Shown here: piece after piece, positions 14,966-22,605 of the stretch
Layout: each line of letters begins with the position of its first letter
Numbering within the stretch: position 1 is the stretch's first letter
Origin: Blastochloris viridis
GTDB taxonomy: Bacteria > Pseudomonadota > Alphaproteobacteria > UBA2136 > UBA6156
DNA length: 64,000 nt
Assembly: GCA_005768725.1 (NCBI GenBank)
Contig: VAFM01000002.1
Span: forward strand, 1-64,000
Direction of reading: 5' to 3'
Translations under genes and position numbers: made by a program
Notes under the pieces: generated by a model
Seen by the model: the letters and a program-made list of their open reading frames with translations, nothing else
The model's database searches: none
Told to the model about the DNA's origin: nothing

Positions 14966-15312
14966 GTAATTCCGGCCTCGGTCAGCGCCTTGCGCATGTC
15001 CTTTACCAGATACTTATAATCAATTTCGAGAATCGGTGCCTTGGCCACCAGCACCAGCCACTTCCCCTGCCCTGCGGCATCAGGGTTCAGGCGGCAAACC
15101 TCATCAAATACGGCCTTTAAACGACGGCGCGCACGGTTGCGGGCCACGGCATTGCCAACACCTTTGGTGCTGGCCGTAAAGCCCACCGCCAGACCATCTT
15201 CCGCTTCAACATCCAGATACTGAACAACAAAAGACTGGGTCGAAGCTCTCCGACCCAGTTTAACCTTCAGAAAATCCGACCTGACCATCAGGCGACGCAC
15301 GCGCACCGCCAT
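14959..15312 (-). CDS. rnpA: Ribonuclease P protein component
   Basis: A 117-aa protein that helps the RNase P RNA cut the 5' leaders of tRNA precursors. The family signature AVARNRARRRLKAVFDEV (the RNR motif) is present. An N-terminal RRLMVRSDFLKVKLGRR region and the GLAVGFTASTKGVGNAV strand match the family. It lies 12 bp behind rpmH and overlaps yidD, so the three are one transcript. Length is standard. Confidence 0.95.
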   Translation of the reverse strand: MAVRVRRLMVRSDFLKVKLGRRASTQSFVVQYLDVEAEDGLAVGFTASTKGVGNAVARNRARRRLKAVFDEVCRLNPDAAGQGKWLVLVAKAPILEIDYKYLVKDMRKALTEAGITC

Positions 15313-15324
15313 AATAACCAGTTC

Positions 15325-15489
15325 CTAGCGCTGGTATTGAGCGAAAGGTGCGGTGCTCAGGCGCTTACGGCCAGCGGCGCGGCGGCGCTTCAGAACCTTT
15401 TGACCGTCGCTGGTCTTCATACGGGCGCGGAAGCCGCAGCTGCGCTTCTTCACAACTTTGCTCGGCTGATAAGTACGTTTCGTGGCCAT
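15325..15489 (-). CDS. rpmH: 50S ribosomal protein L34
   Basis: The 54-aa ORF reads MATKRTYQPSKVVKKRSCGF, then RARMKTSDGQKVLKRRRAAG and RKRLSTAPFAQYQR. It has the conserved TKRTYQPS and GFRARM...G..VL..RR...GRKRL pattern of L34. It is slightly longer than the usual 44-46 residues because of the SAPFAQ-like C-terminal tail (STAPFAQYQR). It is the first gene of the rpmH-rnpA-yidD-UPF0314-yidC transcript. GGAGCCACC precedes the ATG. No dnaA or oriC-like DnaA-box cluster is seen upstream. Confidence 0.95.
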   Translation of the reverse strand: MATKRTYQPSKVVKKRSCGFRARMKTSDGQKVLKRRRAAGRKRLSTAPFAQYQR

Positions 15490-15746
15490 GGTGGCTCCTA
15501 TCCGTTCAGTCTGTTACTAATCTCTTGTCCAACCTTTGGTGGCGCCGTTTCGGCAGCCGGGTTGTCCCATCTCTGGGCGCGTTTGCCACATTGCAACGGG
15601 CGCGTCAACCCTAAAAGTACAAGGGATACTTGACGACCCCCCGCCTCCGCGCCTAGGTTGCCACCTGACAACGCCGTAAAGCCTTGCTCTTACCCCAGTA
15701 AAAACAAGACCAAACGCGGTAGATAACACGAAAAGGGCCCCCTTAA
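15490..15746. promoter_or_regulatory. Divergent rpmH / cytochrome c promoter region
   Basis: On the plus strand TTGACG (15630-15635) is 18 bp from TAGGTT (15654-15659), a fair promoter for the cytochrome c gene. On the minus strand TTGACG (complement of 15603-15608) is a likely -35 for rpmH, though no convincing -10 follows. Nothing else is seen here. Confidence 0.4.
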
Positions 15747-16271
15747 ATGAACCTCCTTACCCGTTCCTTCATCAGCACGGTTATCGCTGCCGACCTCCTT
15801 GCCGTGGTCTACTTCGGCGGCACATATATCCTCACCGGCAGCATGTTGCCGCACCATGAGGAAACCAAGATCATCGTCGCCGGCGCCGAAGAAACCTCCT
15901 CCGAAGGCTCCGCGCCCAAGGCGGCCGAACCGGCCTTCGATCCCGCTACTTATGTAGCCAATGTCGAGAACGGTATGAAAATATCTGCCAAGTGCAAAGC
16001 CTGCCATACCTTCGAGCAAGGCGGCGCCGACCGCACCGGTCCCAACCTTTGGGGTATCGTAGGCGCACCGGTCACCCACAAAGAAGGCTACTCCTACTCC
16101 AGCGCTATGATCGCCGAGAAGGCCAAGATCGGCAAATGGGACAAGGAACACCTGAACGCCTACCTCGAAAACCCGAAGGAATACGTCCCGGGCACCAAAA
16201 TGCAGTTCAACGGTATCAAAAAGCCGTCTGAACGCGCCGACCTCGTGGCCTGGCTGGAAACCCTCAAGTAG
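15747..16271 (+). CDS. Membrane-anchored class I cytochrome c (CycM-like)
   Basis: The 174-aa product has one uncleaved N-terminal helix (about 8-30), an Ala/Pro/Glu-rich linker (45-65), and a class I cytochrome c domain. The haem site is CKACH (83-87), followed by GADRTGPNLWGIVG, and the sixth ligand is probably Met152 in PGTKMQF. This is the form of alphaproteobacterial cytochrome c552/CycM, which carries electrons from the bc1 complex to an aa3-type oxidase at the periplasmic face. It is monocistronic, with a fair promoter and a strong terminator. Confidence 0.92.
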   Translation: MNLLTRSFISTVIAADLLAVVYFGGTYILTGSMLPHHEETKIIVAGAEETSSEGSAPKAAEPAFDPATYVANVENGMKISAKCKACHTFEQGGADRTGPNLWGIVGAPVTHKEGYSYSSAMIAEKAKIGKWDKEHLNAYLENPKEYVPGTKMQFNGIKKPSERADLVAWLETLK

Positions 16272-16284
16272 GCTCCACCCATAA

Positions 16285-16316
16285 AAAGAAAGGCGGCCCC
16301 AGGGCCGCCTTCTTTG
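16285..16316. terminator. Bidirectional terminator
   Basis: AAAGAAAGGCGGCCC-CAG-GGCCGCCTTCTTT lies between the convergent cytochrome c gene and the minus-strand gene ending at 16334. Confidence 0.85.
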
Positions 16317-16333
16317 TGCGATATCACGCTATT

Positions 16334-16729
16334 TTACACTGTAACGGGCTGCCGTTTTTCGTCCTCTTTCTTGAAGAACCTGGCCGATACAGCCGACCAG
16401 AGCGAAACAGCCGAGAGAACGACGTAGAAGAAGGAACACATCCCAAGCACCAGCAGCCAGCCATGGTTATATGACTGAACGACCAGACAGTAGAACGCCA
16501 CCACCGCCAGCACCAGCAAAGCAAAAGCCCAGCGGATGCCAAAATCCCGGAACAGCGGAAACCAGGACGCCACGAACAGATACGCGAAAAGACCATAGAG
16601 AACTTGCGCCTCACCCGTGATCTGGGAATCCTTCCAGGCATCCGGAACTGACGCTACCGCCGCAGCCATGGTCACCAAAGTCACAAACCATGTCACAATC
16701 TGGACGCGAATCGAATCGGTAGTTTGCAT
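16334..16729 (-). CDS. Small multi-pass membrane protein, 131 aa
   Basis: Four hydrophobic segments are visible (about 10-27, 45-62, 66-85, 92-112), followed by a charged tail FFKKEDEKRQPVTV. No family is recognised. A strong AGGAGG lies 5 nt before the ATG. It is the first read of three small leftward membrane-protein genes (also 16857-17216 and 17241-17588), similar in size and topology; they may be distant relatives, which I could not show by alignment. Function unknown. Confidence 0.65.
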   Translation of the reverse strand: MQTTDSIRVQIVTWFVTLVTMAAAVASVPDAWKDSQITGEAQVLYGLFAYLFVASWFPLFRDFGIRWAFALLVLAVVAFYCLVVQSYNHGWLLVLGMCSFFYVVLSAVSLWSAVSARFFKKEDEKRQPVTV

Positions 16730-16817
16730 AGAAACCTCCTGAAAACAGGGTTAGAACGAAACGAACTTACTCAGATGAAGTTCAAAGTGTAACCCCATAG
16801 AACTTAATGACAAAGCA

Positions 16818-16843
16818 AAAAGGCGGCCCAAAGGCCGCCTTTT
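16818..16843 (-). terminator. Intrinsic terminator
   Basis: On the minus strand AAAAGGCGGCC-TTTG-GGCCGCCTTTTT ends the 119-aa gene. The hairpin is nearly the same sequence as the one at 16285. Confidence 0.85.
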
Positions 16844-16856
16844 GTAACAAACACCG

Positions 16857-17216
16857 TTACCGCTTTGAAGAAATACTCCAGCGAAAAAGAGCGCTAATAG
16901 CCAGATATACTAACCAAATCACCCCCATAAGAAAGAGCAGTATAACGCTGAAAGCAAAGTCTTGGACGCCCTCAATCCCCGCTACCCGCAAACGCGGTTC
17001 AGCCGACATTGCCAGAAGACCAAGCCCCGTGAGCAATACGAACATCACACTCAAAAAAGCGCGGTTATTCGCATGCTCCGAGAATGCGAGCAGCGCAAAA
17101 GCCGCCACCACACACAAAGCGCCAAGCGTCGGTTTCAAGAGGGTATGCAGGGCAAACTGAAAGGCAAACACGCTGCTTGCCAAGGCAAAGAGAATACTCA
17201 CCAGCCGAAGCTCCAT
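16857..17216 (-). CDS. Small multi-pass membrane protein, 119 aa
   Basis: Four hydrophobic segments fill most of the 119 residues (LVSILFALASSVFAFQFALH, ALCVVAAFALLAF, FLSVMFVLLTGLGLLAM, FSVILLFLMGVIWLVYLAIS), with a short basic tail RWSISSKR. No family is recognised. AAAGGA is 7 nt before the ATG. It lies 24 bp behind the gene at 17241-17588, so the two are probably co-transcribed. Confidence 0.65.
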   Translation of the reverse strand: MELRLVSILFALASSVFAFQFALHTLLKPTLGALCVVAAFALLAFSEHANNRAFLSVMFVLLTGLGLLAMSAEPRLRVAGIEGVQDFAFSVILLFLMGVIWLVYLAISALFRWSISSKR

Positions 17217-17240
17217 AGCTCATTCCTTTCTAACGAATCG

Positions 17241-17588
17241 TCAGGCTAAATCTTCATCTGGGTCGTCCTCTTGCAAAACTCTCGCAAGATATAACATTCC
17301 CAGCACAACGATGGTCACAGCAGACAGATAGCCCAGAACAGGCATATCCGAAGGAACGATAGTCACAGCGGCAAAAATCATGAACCAGATCATGATCCGG
17401 TAATGGTGCGCCGTAATCGGCTGTCCGACGAAGAGAGCCTGATCGATCAAGACCGATATCAAAGCCATCACAAAGGCCAGAGAGCCAAGAAACGGCAAGA
17501 AGGCTTTCTCAAGCTGAAAAGCATAGGCCATATGAAGGCCATAACTGATCAACAGAAAAACGATAACGTACAAGATTTTTCCAAACAT
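17241..17588 (-). CDS. Small multi-pass membrane protein, 115 aa
   Basis: Three to four hydrophobic segments are seen (about 4-22, 30-50, 65-80, 84-102), then an acidic tail QEDDPDEDLA. No family is recognised. GGAGGTGGGCA gives a strong ribosome-binding site. It is the first gene of a leftward pair of small membrane proteins. Confidence 0.65.
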   Translation of the reverse strand: MFGKILYVIVFLLISYGLHMAYAFQLEKAFLPFLGSLAFVMALISVLIDQALFVGQPITAHHYRIMIWFMIFAAVTIVPSDMPVLGYLSAVTIVVLGMLYLARVLQEDDPDEDLA

Positions 17589-17687
17589 TGCCCACCTCCG
17601 GCAGAGCGTTGCAGATAGCGCACACCCTAGCCCAAAACAAAACTACATACAATTCCCATTCCCGCCCCCTTCCCCTAAACTGCCTGC

Positions 17688-18281
17688 ATGAAAAACATTG
17701 TAAAAACCCCCTTCACATTCCTCTCCAACCAGTCCGGCGCCATGTTCGGTCTCGATGCCCGTATCGCCCTCGCCATCTTCGGCATCCTGTCGGTCGTGGC
17801 CGGTGTCGCCGCCATCAACGTGTTTGGCCAGGCCAGCACCACGGCTATGGTGACCGAGTTCAGCAACATCAAAAAAGCCTATACCGAGTTCCACCTCGCA
17901 ACCGGCGAACACACTACCCGCTTCATGGACCTCATCGATAACGACACCGGCTTCAGCGGCTGGTCCGGCCCATACATGGAAGGCATGCTGAGCGACAAAT
18001 CCCGCCAGTACGGTACCTATAGCTTTGTCGAAGGCCGTCAGGATGTCGCAGGCGTGCCCCCGGTCGAATGCTCGGGCGGCGGTATCTGCGCCACGTGGCT
18101 GAAGCTCACTCAGGTGAAGGACAGCGTGGCCGCCGAAGTGGATAAAACCCTCGACAGCACCGCCACTGCCAACAGCGGCGTGTTCCGTATCGAGTTTGTC
18201 CCGGGCCCGAACGACACCGTCTACTACCTCATCGCCGCCAAGGGCGCCGGAGGATCAGAGTCCACCGCCAACCAGCAATAA
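17688..18281 (+). CDS. Type IV pilin/pseudopilin-like protein
   Basis: The 197-aa protein has a short polar leader ending at a glycine-phenylalanine-like junction (QSGAMFGLDARIALAI), then one long hydrophobic helix (FGLDARIALAIFGILSVVAG continuing VAAINVFGQA). This resembles the N-terminal alpha-1 helix of pilins and type II secretion pseudopilins. A globular domain with two cysteines (CSGGGIC) follows. No pilus assembly genes are adjacent. The hydrophobic helix is clear; the pilin assignment is inference. No Shine-Dalgarno precedes the ATG. Confidence 0.55.
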   Translation: MKNIVKTPFTFLSNQSGAMFGLDARIALAIFGILSVVAGVAAINVFGQASTTAMVTEFSNIKKAYTEFHLATGEHTTRFMDLIDNDTGFSGWSGPYMEGMLSDKSRQYGTYSFVEGRQDVAGVPPVECSGGGICATWLKLTQVKDSVAAEVDKTLDSTATANSGVFRIEFVPGPNDTVYYLIAAKGAGGSESTANQQ

Positions 18282-18294
18282 ACGGGTTGCATCA

Positions 18295-18318
18295 AAAAGC
18301 CCCCATCCGGGGGCTTTT
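18295..18318. terminator. Bidirectional terminator
   Basis: AAAAGCCCCC-ATCC-GGGGGCTTTT lies between the convergent pilin-like and BOF-protein genes. Confidence 0.9.
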
Positions 18319-18332
18319 GCATGGACATGCCT

Positions 18333-18683
18333 TTACAGCATGCGCACGGTGTCCACGTCAATTTCGGGGTCACCCATCAGGTGCTTTTCCACTTCACCGA
18401 CGATCTCAACACGCGACTTGTCGCTCACCTTCATACCGGCCGGAAAGTCCTCGGTATCGATCTCAACCTGAATCTGTCCGGTGCTGTCGGCAAAAATATA
18501 GCGGTCGTTCTTCACGTGCTTCACAAGGCTACCTTGCAGCACAACCTTCTGGTCATCCACCGGCTTGGCCAGAATCTCCTTCACACTACCGGCAACCTTT
18601 TCGGCACTCGGGCCGGTGTACTGGGCGTAGGCTCCGGTGGCGGCAAGCACCATGGCGGCGGTTACAAAAAAACGTGTCTTCAT
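18333..18683 (-). CDS. Periplasmic BOF (YgiW/YdeI-type OB-fold) protein
   Basis: A 116-aa exported protein with signal peptide MKTRFFVTAAMVLAATGAYA and a bacterial OB-fold (BOF) domain: VKEILAKPVDDQKVVLQGSL, HVKNDRYIFADSTGQIQVEI, and EVEKHLMGDPEIDVDTV. The YgiW/YdeI family is tied to stress tolerance and envelope signalling in enterobacteria. Two ATGs lie 6 bp apart. AAGGAG is 1 nt from the first and 7 nt from the second, so the second (18683) is chosen. It stands alone. Confidence 0.85.
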   Translation of the reverse strand: MKTRFFVTAAMVLAATGAYAQYTGPSAEKVAGSVKEILAKPVDDQKVVLQGSLVKHVKNDRYIFADSTGQIQVEIDTEDFPAGMKVSDKSRVEIVGEVEKHLMGDPEIDVDTVRML

Positions 18684-18769
18684 CTTCATTCTCCTTGGTG
18701 TTGATGGGTTGCTAGCACAACGGAGCACATCCAAAAGCGTTCCACGTCACGGTCAAAAGCGGCCTCTCG

Positions 18770-18807
18770 CACGTACGTACGTATAGGCACGCGTACGCGG
18801 GTGCCTA
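18770..18807. promoter_or_regulatory. Palindrome cluster between BOF gene and topA
   Basis: ACGTACGTACGT is followed by CGCGTACGCG (18790-18799, perfect palindrome) flanked by TAGGCA and TGCCTA. A -35 TTGACA follows at 18825-18830, upstream of topA, without a convincing -10. The site could be a DNA-bound operator or a supercoiling-sensitive element. Confidence 0.35.
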
Positions 18808-18861
18808 CGCACAGGTAAACCCTGTTGACACCAAGCAAAATATGCCGCACCACCTAGGGCC

Positions 18862-21198
18862 ATGAGCGCTGTCGTAATCGTAGAGTCCCCCGCAAAAGCC
18901 AAAACCATCGAAGGGTATTTGGGCAAAGGCTATAAAGTCCTGGCCTCGTATGGCCACGTCCGAGACCTCCCGAGCAAGGAAAAGGCGGTAGAGCCGGATA
19001 ACGATTTCGCCATGCATTACAAAGTGAGCGATGCCGCCAGCGAGAAAACGCTGAAGGGCATCATGCAGGCCCTCAAAGAAGCCGATACCCTCTACCTCGC
19101 AACCGACTTGGACCGCGAAGGGGAAGCCATCTCGTGGCACGTATGGGAAGAGATCAAGCGCCGCGACGCCAAGATGGCCGCCCGCCTGCACGTCCACCGT
19201 ATCGAGTTCACCGAAATTACCAAATCCGCCCTGCAGCATGCCATTGCCCACCCGCGTGCTCTGGCGCTGAACCTTATCAATGCGCAGCAGGCCCGCCGCG
19301 CACTCGACTATCTGGTCGGCTTCACCCTCTCGCCCGTTCTCTGGCGCAAGGTCAAAGGCGGTCTGTCTGCAGGCCGCGTGCAGTCCGTAGCTCTGCGCCT
19401 GATTGCCGAACGCGAAGACGCCATCGAAGCCTTCAAGGCTGAAGAGTACTGGACCATCCACGGTAACTTCAGCACCGCCCAGGGCAAGCCGCTGCCCAGC
19501 AATCTGGCTGTCTACAAAGGCGACAAGGTCGAAAAATTCAGCTTCGTGAACGAAGCCCAGGCCGGTGCCGCCCAGTCCGCACTGCAACCGCTGTCCTACA
19601 CGGTCTCAGCCTTGGAAAAAGCCGACAAGCGCCGCTACCCGGCCCCGCCGTTCATCACCAGCACGCTGCAGCAGGAGGCCGCCCGTAAACTCGGCTTCGC
19701 CGCCCGCCGCACCATGCAGACCGCCCAGCGCCTCTACGAAGCCGGTCACATCACCTATATGCGTACCGACAGCGTCAACCTGGCCAACGAAGCCGTGGCC
19801 TCCCTCCGCGACCTCATTCACACCAAATACGGCGCCAACTATCTGCCTTCGGCCCCCAACACCTACAAATCCAAGTCCAAGAACGCGCAGGAAGCCCACG
19901 AAGCGATCCGCCCGACCAACCCGGCTAACATCCCGGGCAAACTGCATCTGGAAGACGATCAGGCCCGCCTGTATAACCTCATCTGGCAACGTACCGTCGC
20001 CTGCCAGATGTCGCCCGCGCGCCTGGAGCAAACCACCATCACGATTACCGATGACATGCAGAAGAACACCTTCCGCGCCACCGGCTCCGTCATCATCTTC
20101 CCGGGCTTCTTAAGCGTGTATCAGGAAGGTAAGGACGATAACGCCGGCGACGACGATGAAGCGATCCTCCCGCAGGTGTCCGAAGGCGACAAACTGACCA
20201 CCCGCAGCATCGATACCGAACAGCACTTCACCCAGCCGCCGCCCCGCTTTACCGAAGCAACGCTGGTAAAGGCGCTGGAAGAATACGGCATCGGCCGCCC
20301 GTCCACCTACGCCAGCATCATCAGCACGCTGCAAGACCGCGGCTACGTGAAATTAGAGCAAAAGCGCTTCTTCCCGGAAGACGTGGGCCGCGTGGTCAAC
20401 AAATTCCTCACCCAACACTTCGAGAAGTACGTCGACTATAACTTCACCGCCGGCATGGAAGATGAGCTGGACGCCGTCGCCCGTGGCGAAACCGAGTGGA
20501 AGCCGATGCTGCGCTCGTTCTGGGGCCCGTTCAAGTCGCTGACCGAAGAAAAGACCGAATCGGTCAAACGCTCCGACGTCACCACCGAAAGCACCGGCGA
20601 AACCTGCCCGCAATGCGGCAAGCACGAGCTGGTCTATCGTCTGGGCCGCTACGGCAAGTTCAAGGCCTGCTCGGGTTATCCGGAATGTAACTATATCGAG
20701 AAGAACGAAACCAGCCAGCAATCGGCCGGACAAGATACCGGCATCCCCTGCCCGGTCTGCGCCAAAACCAAAGGTGGTACGCTGCTCAAGCGCACCTCGC
20801 GCATGGGCAAGGTCTTCTATGGCTGCTCCAAGTACCCCGAGTGCACTGGCGCCATGTGGGATGAACCCGTGCAGATGCCCTGCCCGAAATGCCACTGGCC
20901 ACTGGTCGGCAAAAAGGTGAGCAAGAAGTACGGCGAATGGCACCGTTGCCCGCAACCGACCTGCGACTGGAACGACAACCAGGAAGCTGCCGACGCTACC
21001 GCCGCCTTCCGCGCCCGCTTCACCAAGGGCAAAGACGCTGCAGCCGCTAAAAAAGCCACTGCCAAAACCAAGGCCGCCCCTAAAGCCGCCAAGGCCAAGG
21101 CCCCCGCGAAAAAAGCTGCAGCGACCAAAACGACAGCCACCAAAAAGCCCGCCGCAGCTAAAAAACCGGCTGCCAAAAAACCGGCAAAAGCGATATAA
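18862..21198 (+). CDS. topA: DNA topoisomerase I
   Basis: A 778-aa type IA topoisomerase that relaxes negative supercoils. The Toprim domain has VVIVESPAKAKTIEGYLGKG at its start and the metal-binding TDLDREGEA (81-89). The catalytic tyrosine is Tyr299 in ITYMRTDS. Three zinc-ribbon units follow the core: CPQC...C...C (from about 576), CPVC, and CPKC. The protein ends in a long Lys/Ala/Pro tail (AKKPAAKKPAKAI), typical of alphaproteobacterial TopA and likely for DNA or RNA polymerase contact. The ribosome-binding site is weak (AGGG). Confidence 0.97.
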   Translation: MSAVVIVESPAKAKTIEGYLGKGYKVLASYGHVRDLPSKEKAVEPDNDFAMHYKVSDAASEKTLKGIMQALKEADTLYLATDLDREGEAISWHVWEEIKRRDAKMAARLHVHRIEFTEITKSALQHAIAHPRALALNLINAQQARRALDYLVGFTLSPVLWRKVKGGLSAGRVQSVALRLIAEREDAIEAFKAEEYWTIHGNFSTAQGKPLPSNLAVYKGDKVEKFSFVNEAQAGAAQSALQPLSYTVSALEKADKRRYPAPPFITSTLQQEAARKLGFAARRTMQTAQRLYEAGHITYMRTDSVNLANEAVASLRDLIHTKYGANYLPSAPNTYKSKSKNAQEAHEAIRPTNPANIPGKLHLEDDQARLYNLIWQRTVACQMSPARLEQTTITITDDMQKNTFRATGSVIIFPGFLSVYQEGKDDNAGDDDEAILPQVSEGDKLTTRSIDTEQHFTQPPPRFTEATLVKALEEYGIGRPSTYASIISTLQDRGYVKLEQKRFFPEDVGRVVNKFLTQHFEKYVDYNFTAGMEDELDAVARGETEWKPMLRSFWGPFKSLTEEKTESVKRSDVTTESTGETCPQCGKHELVYRLGRYGKFKACSGYPECNYIEKNETSQQSAGQDTGIPCPVCAKTKGGTLLKRTSRMGKVFYGCSKYPECTGAMWDEPVQMPCPKCHWPLVGKKVSKKYGEWHRCPQPTCDWNDNQEAADATAAFRARFTKGKDAAAAKKATAKTKAAPKAAKAKAPAKKAAATKTTATKKPAAAKKPAAKKPAKAI

Positions 21199-21220
21199 AA
21201 AGGGGCCGCAAGGCCCCTTT
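21199..21220 (+). terminator. Intrinsic terminator
   Basis: AAAGGGGCC-GCAA-GGCCCCTTT after topA. Confidence 0.85.
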
Positions 21221-21404
21221 ATTCATCACAATGAATTTCGCAACTCACCTTCGTATAAATAAAGAGCCCCACACCTGCGAGACACATTCCTCCCATAACC
21301 GCTAAAATGGCTATACCAAAGCTTTTACGTAAGCTTGGCAAACAGAGAACATCCAAAAAGCGAGAAACACTTCGCGTCAACCAAATTGGACACTCCACCA
21401 CCAT
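21219..21404 (-). CDS. Small membrane protein with LAGVG...C....C tail, 61 aa
   Basis: One hydrophobic helix (about 30-52) ends in CLAGVGLFIY, followed by TKVSCEIHCDE. The 36-aa protein at 22405-22515 has the same layout: a helix ending FLAGVGIVEYVY, then RDCDVRNDYCG. The promoter upstream is also nearly identical. The predicted transcript start falls on the first ATG (21404), so either it is leaderless or an inner ATG (in GGGAGGAATG) is used. Two Cys after the helix could be periplasmic and disulfide-bonded. No family is recognised. Confidence 0.6.
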   Translation of the reverse strand: MVVECPIWLTRSVSRFLDVLCLPSLRKSFGIAILAVMGGMCLAGVGLFIYTKVSCEIHCDE

Positions 21405-21410
21405 ACAAAA

Positions 21411-21439
21411 ACACTACTTTAAGTTGTGTCATTTGTCAA
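21411..21439 (-). promoter_or_regulatory. Duplicated small-protein promoter, copy 1
   Basis: On the minus strand TTGACA, 17 bp (AATGACACAACTTAAAG), TAGTGT. Over 33 bp it differs from copy 2 (22538-22566) at only three positions, including in the spacer. Confidence 0.65.
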
Positions 21440-21506
21440 GAGAATTACCTTGGAACCCACGCGCGCGTAGCGCGTTAGCCTACTAAGCAATAAGGGGGAA
21501 GCCTAC

Positions 21507-21848
21507 ATGTCCGCACGTAATGCACAGTTTAATCAGCCGATTAACACAACGGTCAGCAGTCCGGAAATCAACCCGCTGGATGTCAGCACCCCTATTCAAA
21601 ACAGTACGCAGGCCCGCCTCGCAGCCGATGACGAAACCGAAGCGCAAACGACACCCGAAGCCTCACTGGGTCACATAGACCTCGACCCCGAAGCCGAACC
21701 GGACACCAGCGAAGAAACCAGCCAGTCCACACTCAACGGCGCGACCTTTCACCCCACCCACCGCGATACAAAACTGGGCGATGGCGACGAATCGCAAAGC
21801 TGGCAGATCCGCGAAACCCAGCGCGGTACCGGCCACACCGAACACTAA
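21507..21848 (+). CDS. Acidic disordered protein, 113 aa
   Basis: The protein is rich in Glu, Asp, Thr, Ser, Gln and Pro with no hydrophobic core (for example LDPEAEPDTSEETSQSTLNG) and is probably disordered. No family is recognised. AAGGGGGAAGCCTAC gives a good ribosome-binding site. A terminator (21880-21900) lies 31 bp downstream inside the 3' end of the convergent gene. Its coding status rests on the RBS, length and terminator. Confidence 0.5.
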   Translation: MSARNAQFNQPINTTVSSPEINPLDVSTPIQNSTQARLAADDETEAQTTPEASLGHIDLDPEAEPDTSEETSQSTLNGATFHPTHRDTKLGDGDESQSWQIRETQRGTGHTEH

Positions 21849-22336
21849 CGCCTATCATACGGGTGACTAAGAAGCCTATCCCCAGAACTCTGGGGTTTCT
21901 TCTTTTCCTCTTCTTGAATTCTATCAAGAGTATGCTGGCTAAGCTGACCAGAGTTAAGCGCCTCTGCAATTTTTACTCGTAAAAGAGCATCCTGCAATTC
22001 TAACGCCTGCTCCTCAGCCATCCCCACTCCAACTTGTCGCTGTCTCATTTCCTCCTGTACATCACCTAAAATTTTTAGACCAATTCCATTATTACGCAAA
22101 TCAACAAAAGTTTCATTGGAAGTATCACGCCCCAAACCATGAATTTCATTAGCTACACCTAAAGCCACAGCGCCCACATCTCCAAATCTTTCAGCCGTCT
22201 TGGCAGAGACATAAGCATGCCGAAAAGAATCTAAATCATCTTGCCCTTTCAATCCTTCTTCTCGTGCTATTTGCTCAGCATCACTCCCCATCAAAGCCAG
22301 ATTCCAATTCCACACAAACCGAGTTTTATCAGTCAT
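21845..22336 (-). CDS. Hypothetical protein with DxFRHAYVSA / NExxG / DLRNNxxG motifs
   Basis: The 163-aa soluble protein has DLDSFRHAYVSAKTAERFGD, GVANEIHGLGRD and FVDLRNNGIGLKI, then a charged helical half. The His-Ala...Asn-Glu...Asp-Leu-x-Asn-Asn series recalls the DUF6973-type domain seen in polymorphic-toxin-like and phage-linked proteins. I hold that loosely. GAGGG touches the first ATG and is 6 nt from the second (22336), which is chosen. The gene is AT-richer than its neighbours. It overlaps the end of the convergent acidic-protein gene by 4 bp. Confidence 0.55.
   Translation of the reverse strand: MTDKTRFVWNWNLALMGSDAEQIAREEGLKGQDDLDSFRHAYVSAKTAERFGDVGAVALGVANEIHGLGRDTSNETFVDLRNNGIGLKILGDVQEEMRQRQVGVGMAEEQALELQDALLRVKIAEALNSGQLSQHTLDRIQEEEKKKPQSSGDRLLSHPYDRR
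21880..21905 (+). terminator. Intrinsic terminator inside convergent gene
   Basis: CCCCAG-AACT-CTGGGG followed by TTTCTTCTTTT. It serves the plus-strand gene ending 21848 but lies within the minus-strand coding sequence. Confidence 0.6.
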
Positions 22337-22404
22337 TTTCATCCCTCATTACACACAAAAAAAGACGGTCAATAACCGCCTGCCAATATCAGCCTCTCAC
22401 TCAC

Positions 22405-22515
22405 TTAACCACAGTAATCATTGCGGACATCACAATCCCGATAAACATACTCCACAATACCTACACCCGCTAAAAACAGCGCCACACACACACAAAATAG
22501 AATATACCGCTGCAT
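22405..22515 (-). CDS. Mini membrane protein, 36 aa
   Basis: The ORF encodes MQRYILFCVCVALFLAGVGI followed by VEYVYRDCDVRNDYCG. It is one hydrophobic helix with a short tail bearing two Cys. GGAG lies 6 nt before the ATG, and the promoter at 22538-22566 predicts a 16-nt leader. The LAGVG...Y...C....C pattern and the promoter match the gene at 21219-21404. Together these support a real gene family despite the size. Confidence 0.6.
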   Translation of the reverse strand: MQRYILFCVCVALFLAGVGIVEYVYRDCDVRNDYCG

Positions 22516-22537
22516 ACTAAGCTCCAAGCCTGAAAAA

Positions 22538-22566
22538 CCACTACATTAAGTTGTATCATTTGTCAA
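22538..22566 (-). promoter_or_regulatory. Duplicated small-protein promoter, copy 2
   Basis: On the minus strand TTGACA, 17 bp (AATGATACAACTTAATG), TAGTGG. It directly follows the rpoZ terminator and drives the 36-aa gene. Confidence 0.65.
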
Positions 22567-22567
22567 G

Positions 22568-22589
22568 AAAAAGCCCGCCGAAGCGGGCT
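22568..22589 (-). terminator. rpoZ terminator
   Basis: On the minus strand AGCCCGC-TTCG-GCGGGCT then TTTTC. Confidence 0.9.
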
Positions 22590-22605
22590 TCCAAAAGGTT
22601 TCCCC

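Noticed and set aside
15490..15746. Replication origin next to rpmH
   Set aside because: No dnaA gene, DnaA-box cluster or AT-rich unwinding region is seen.
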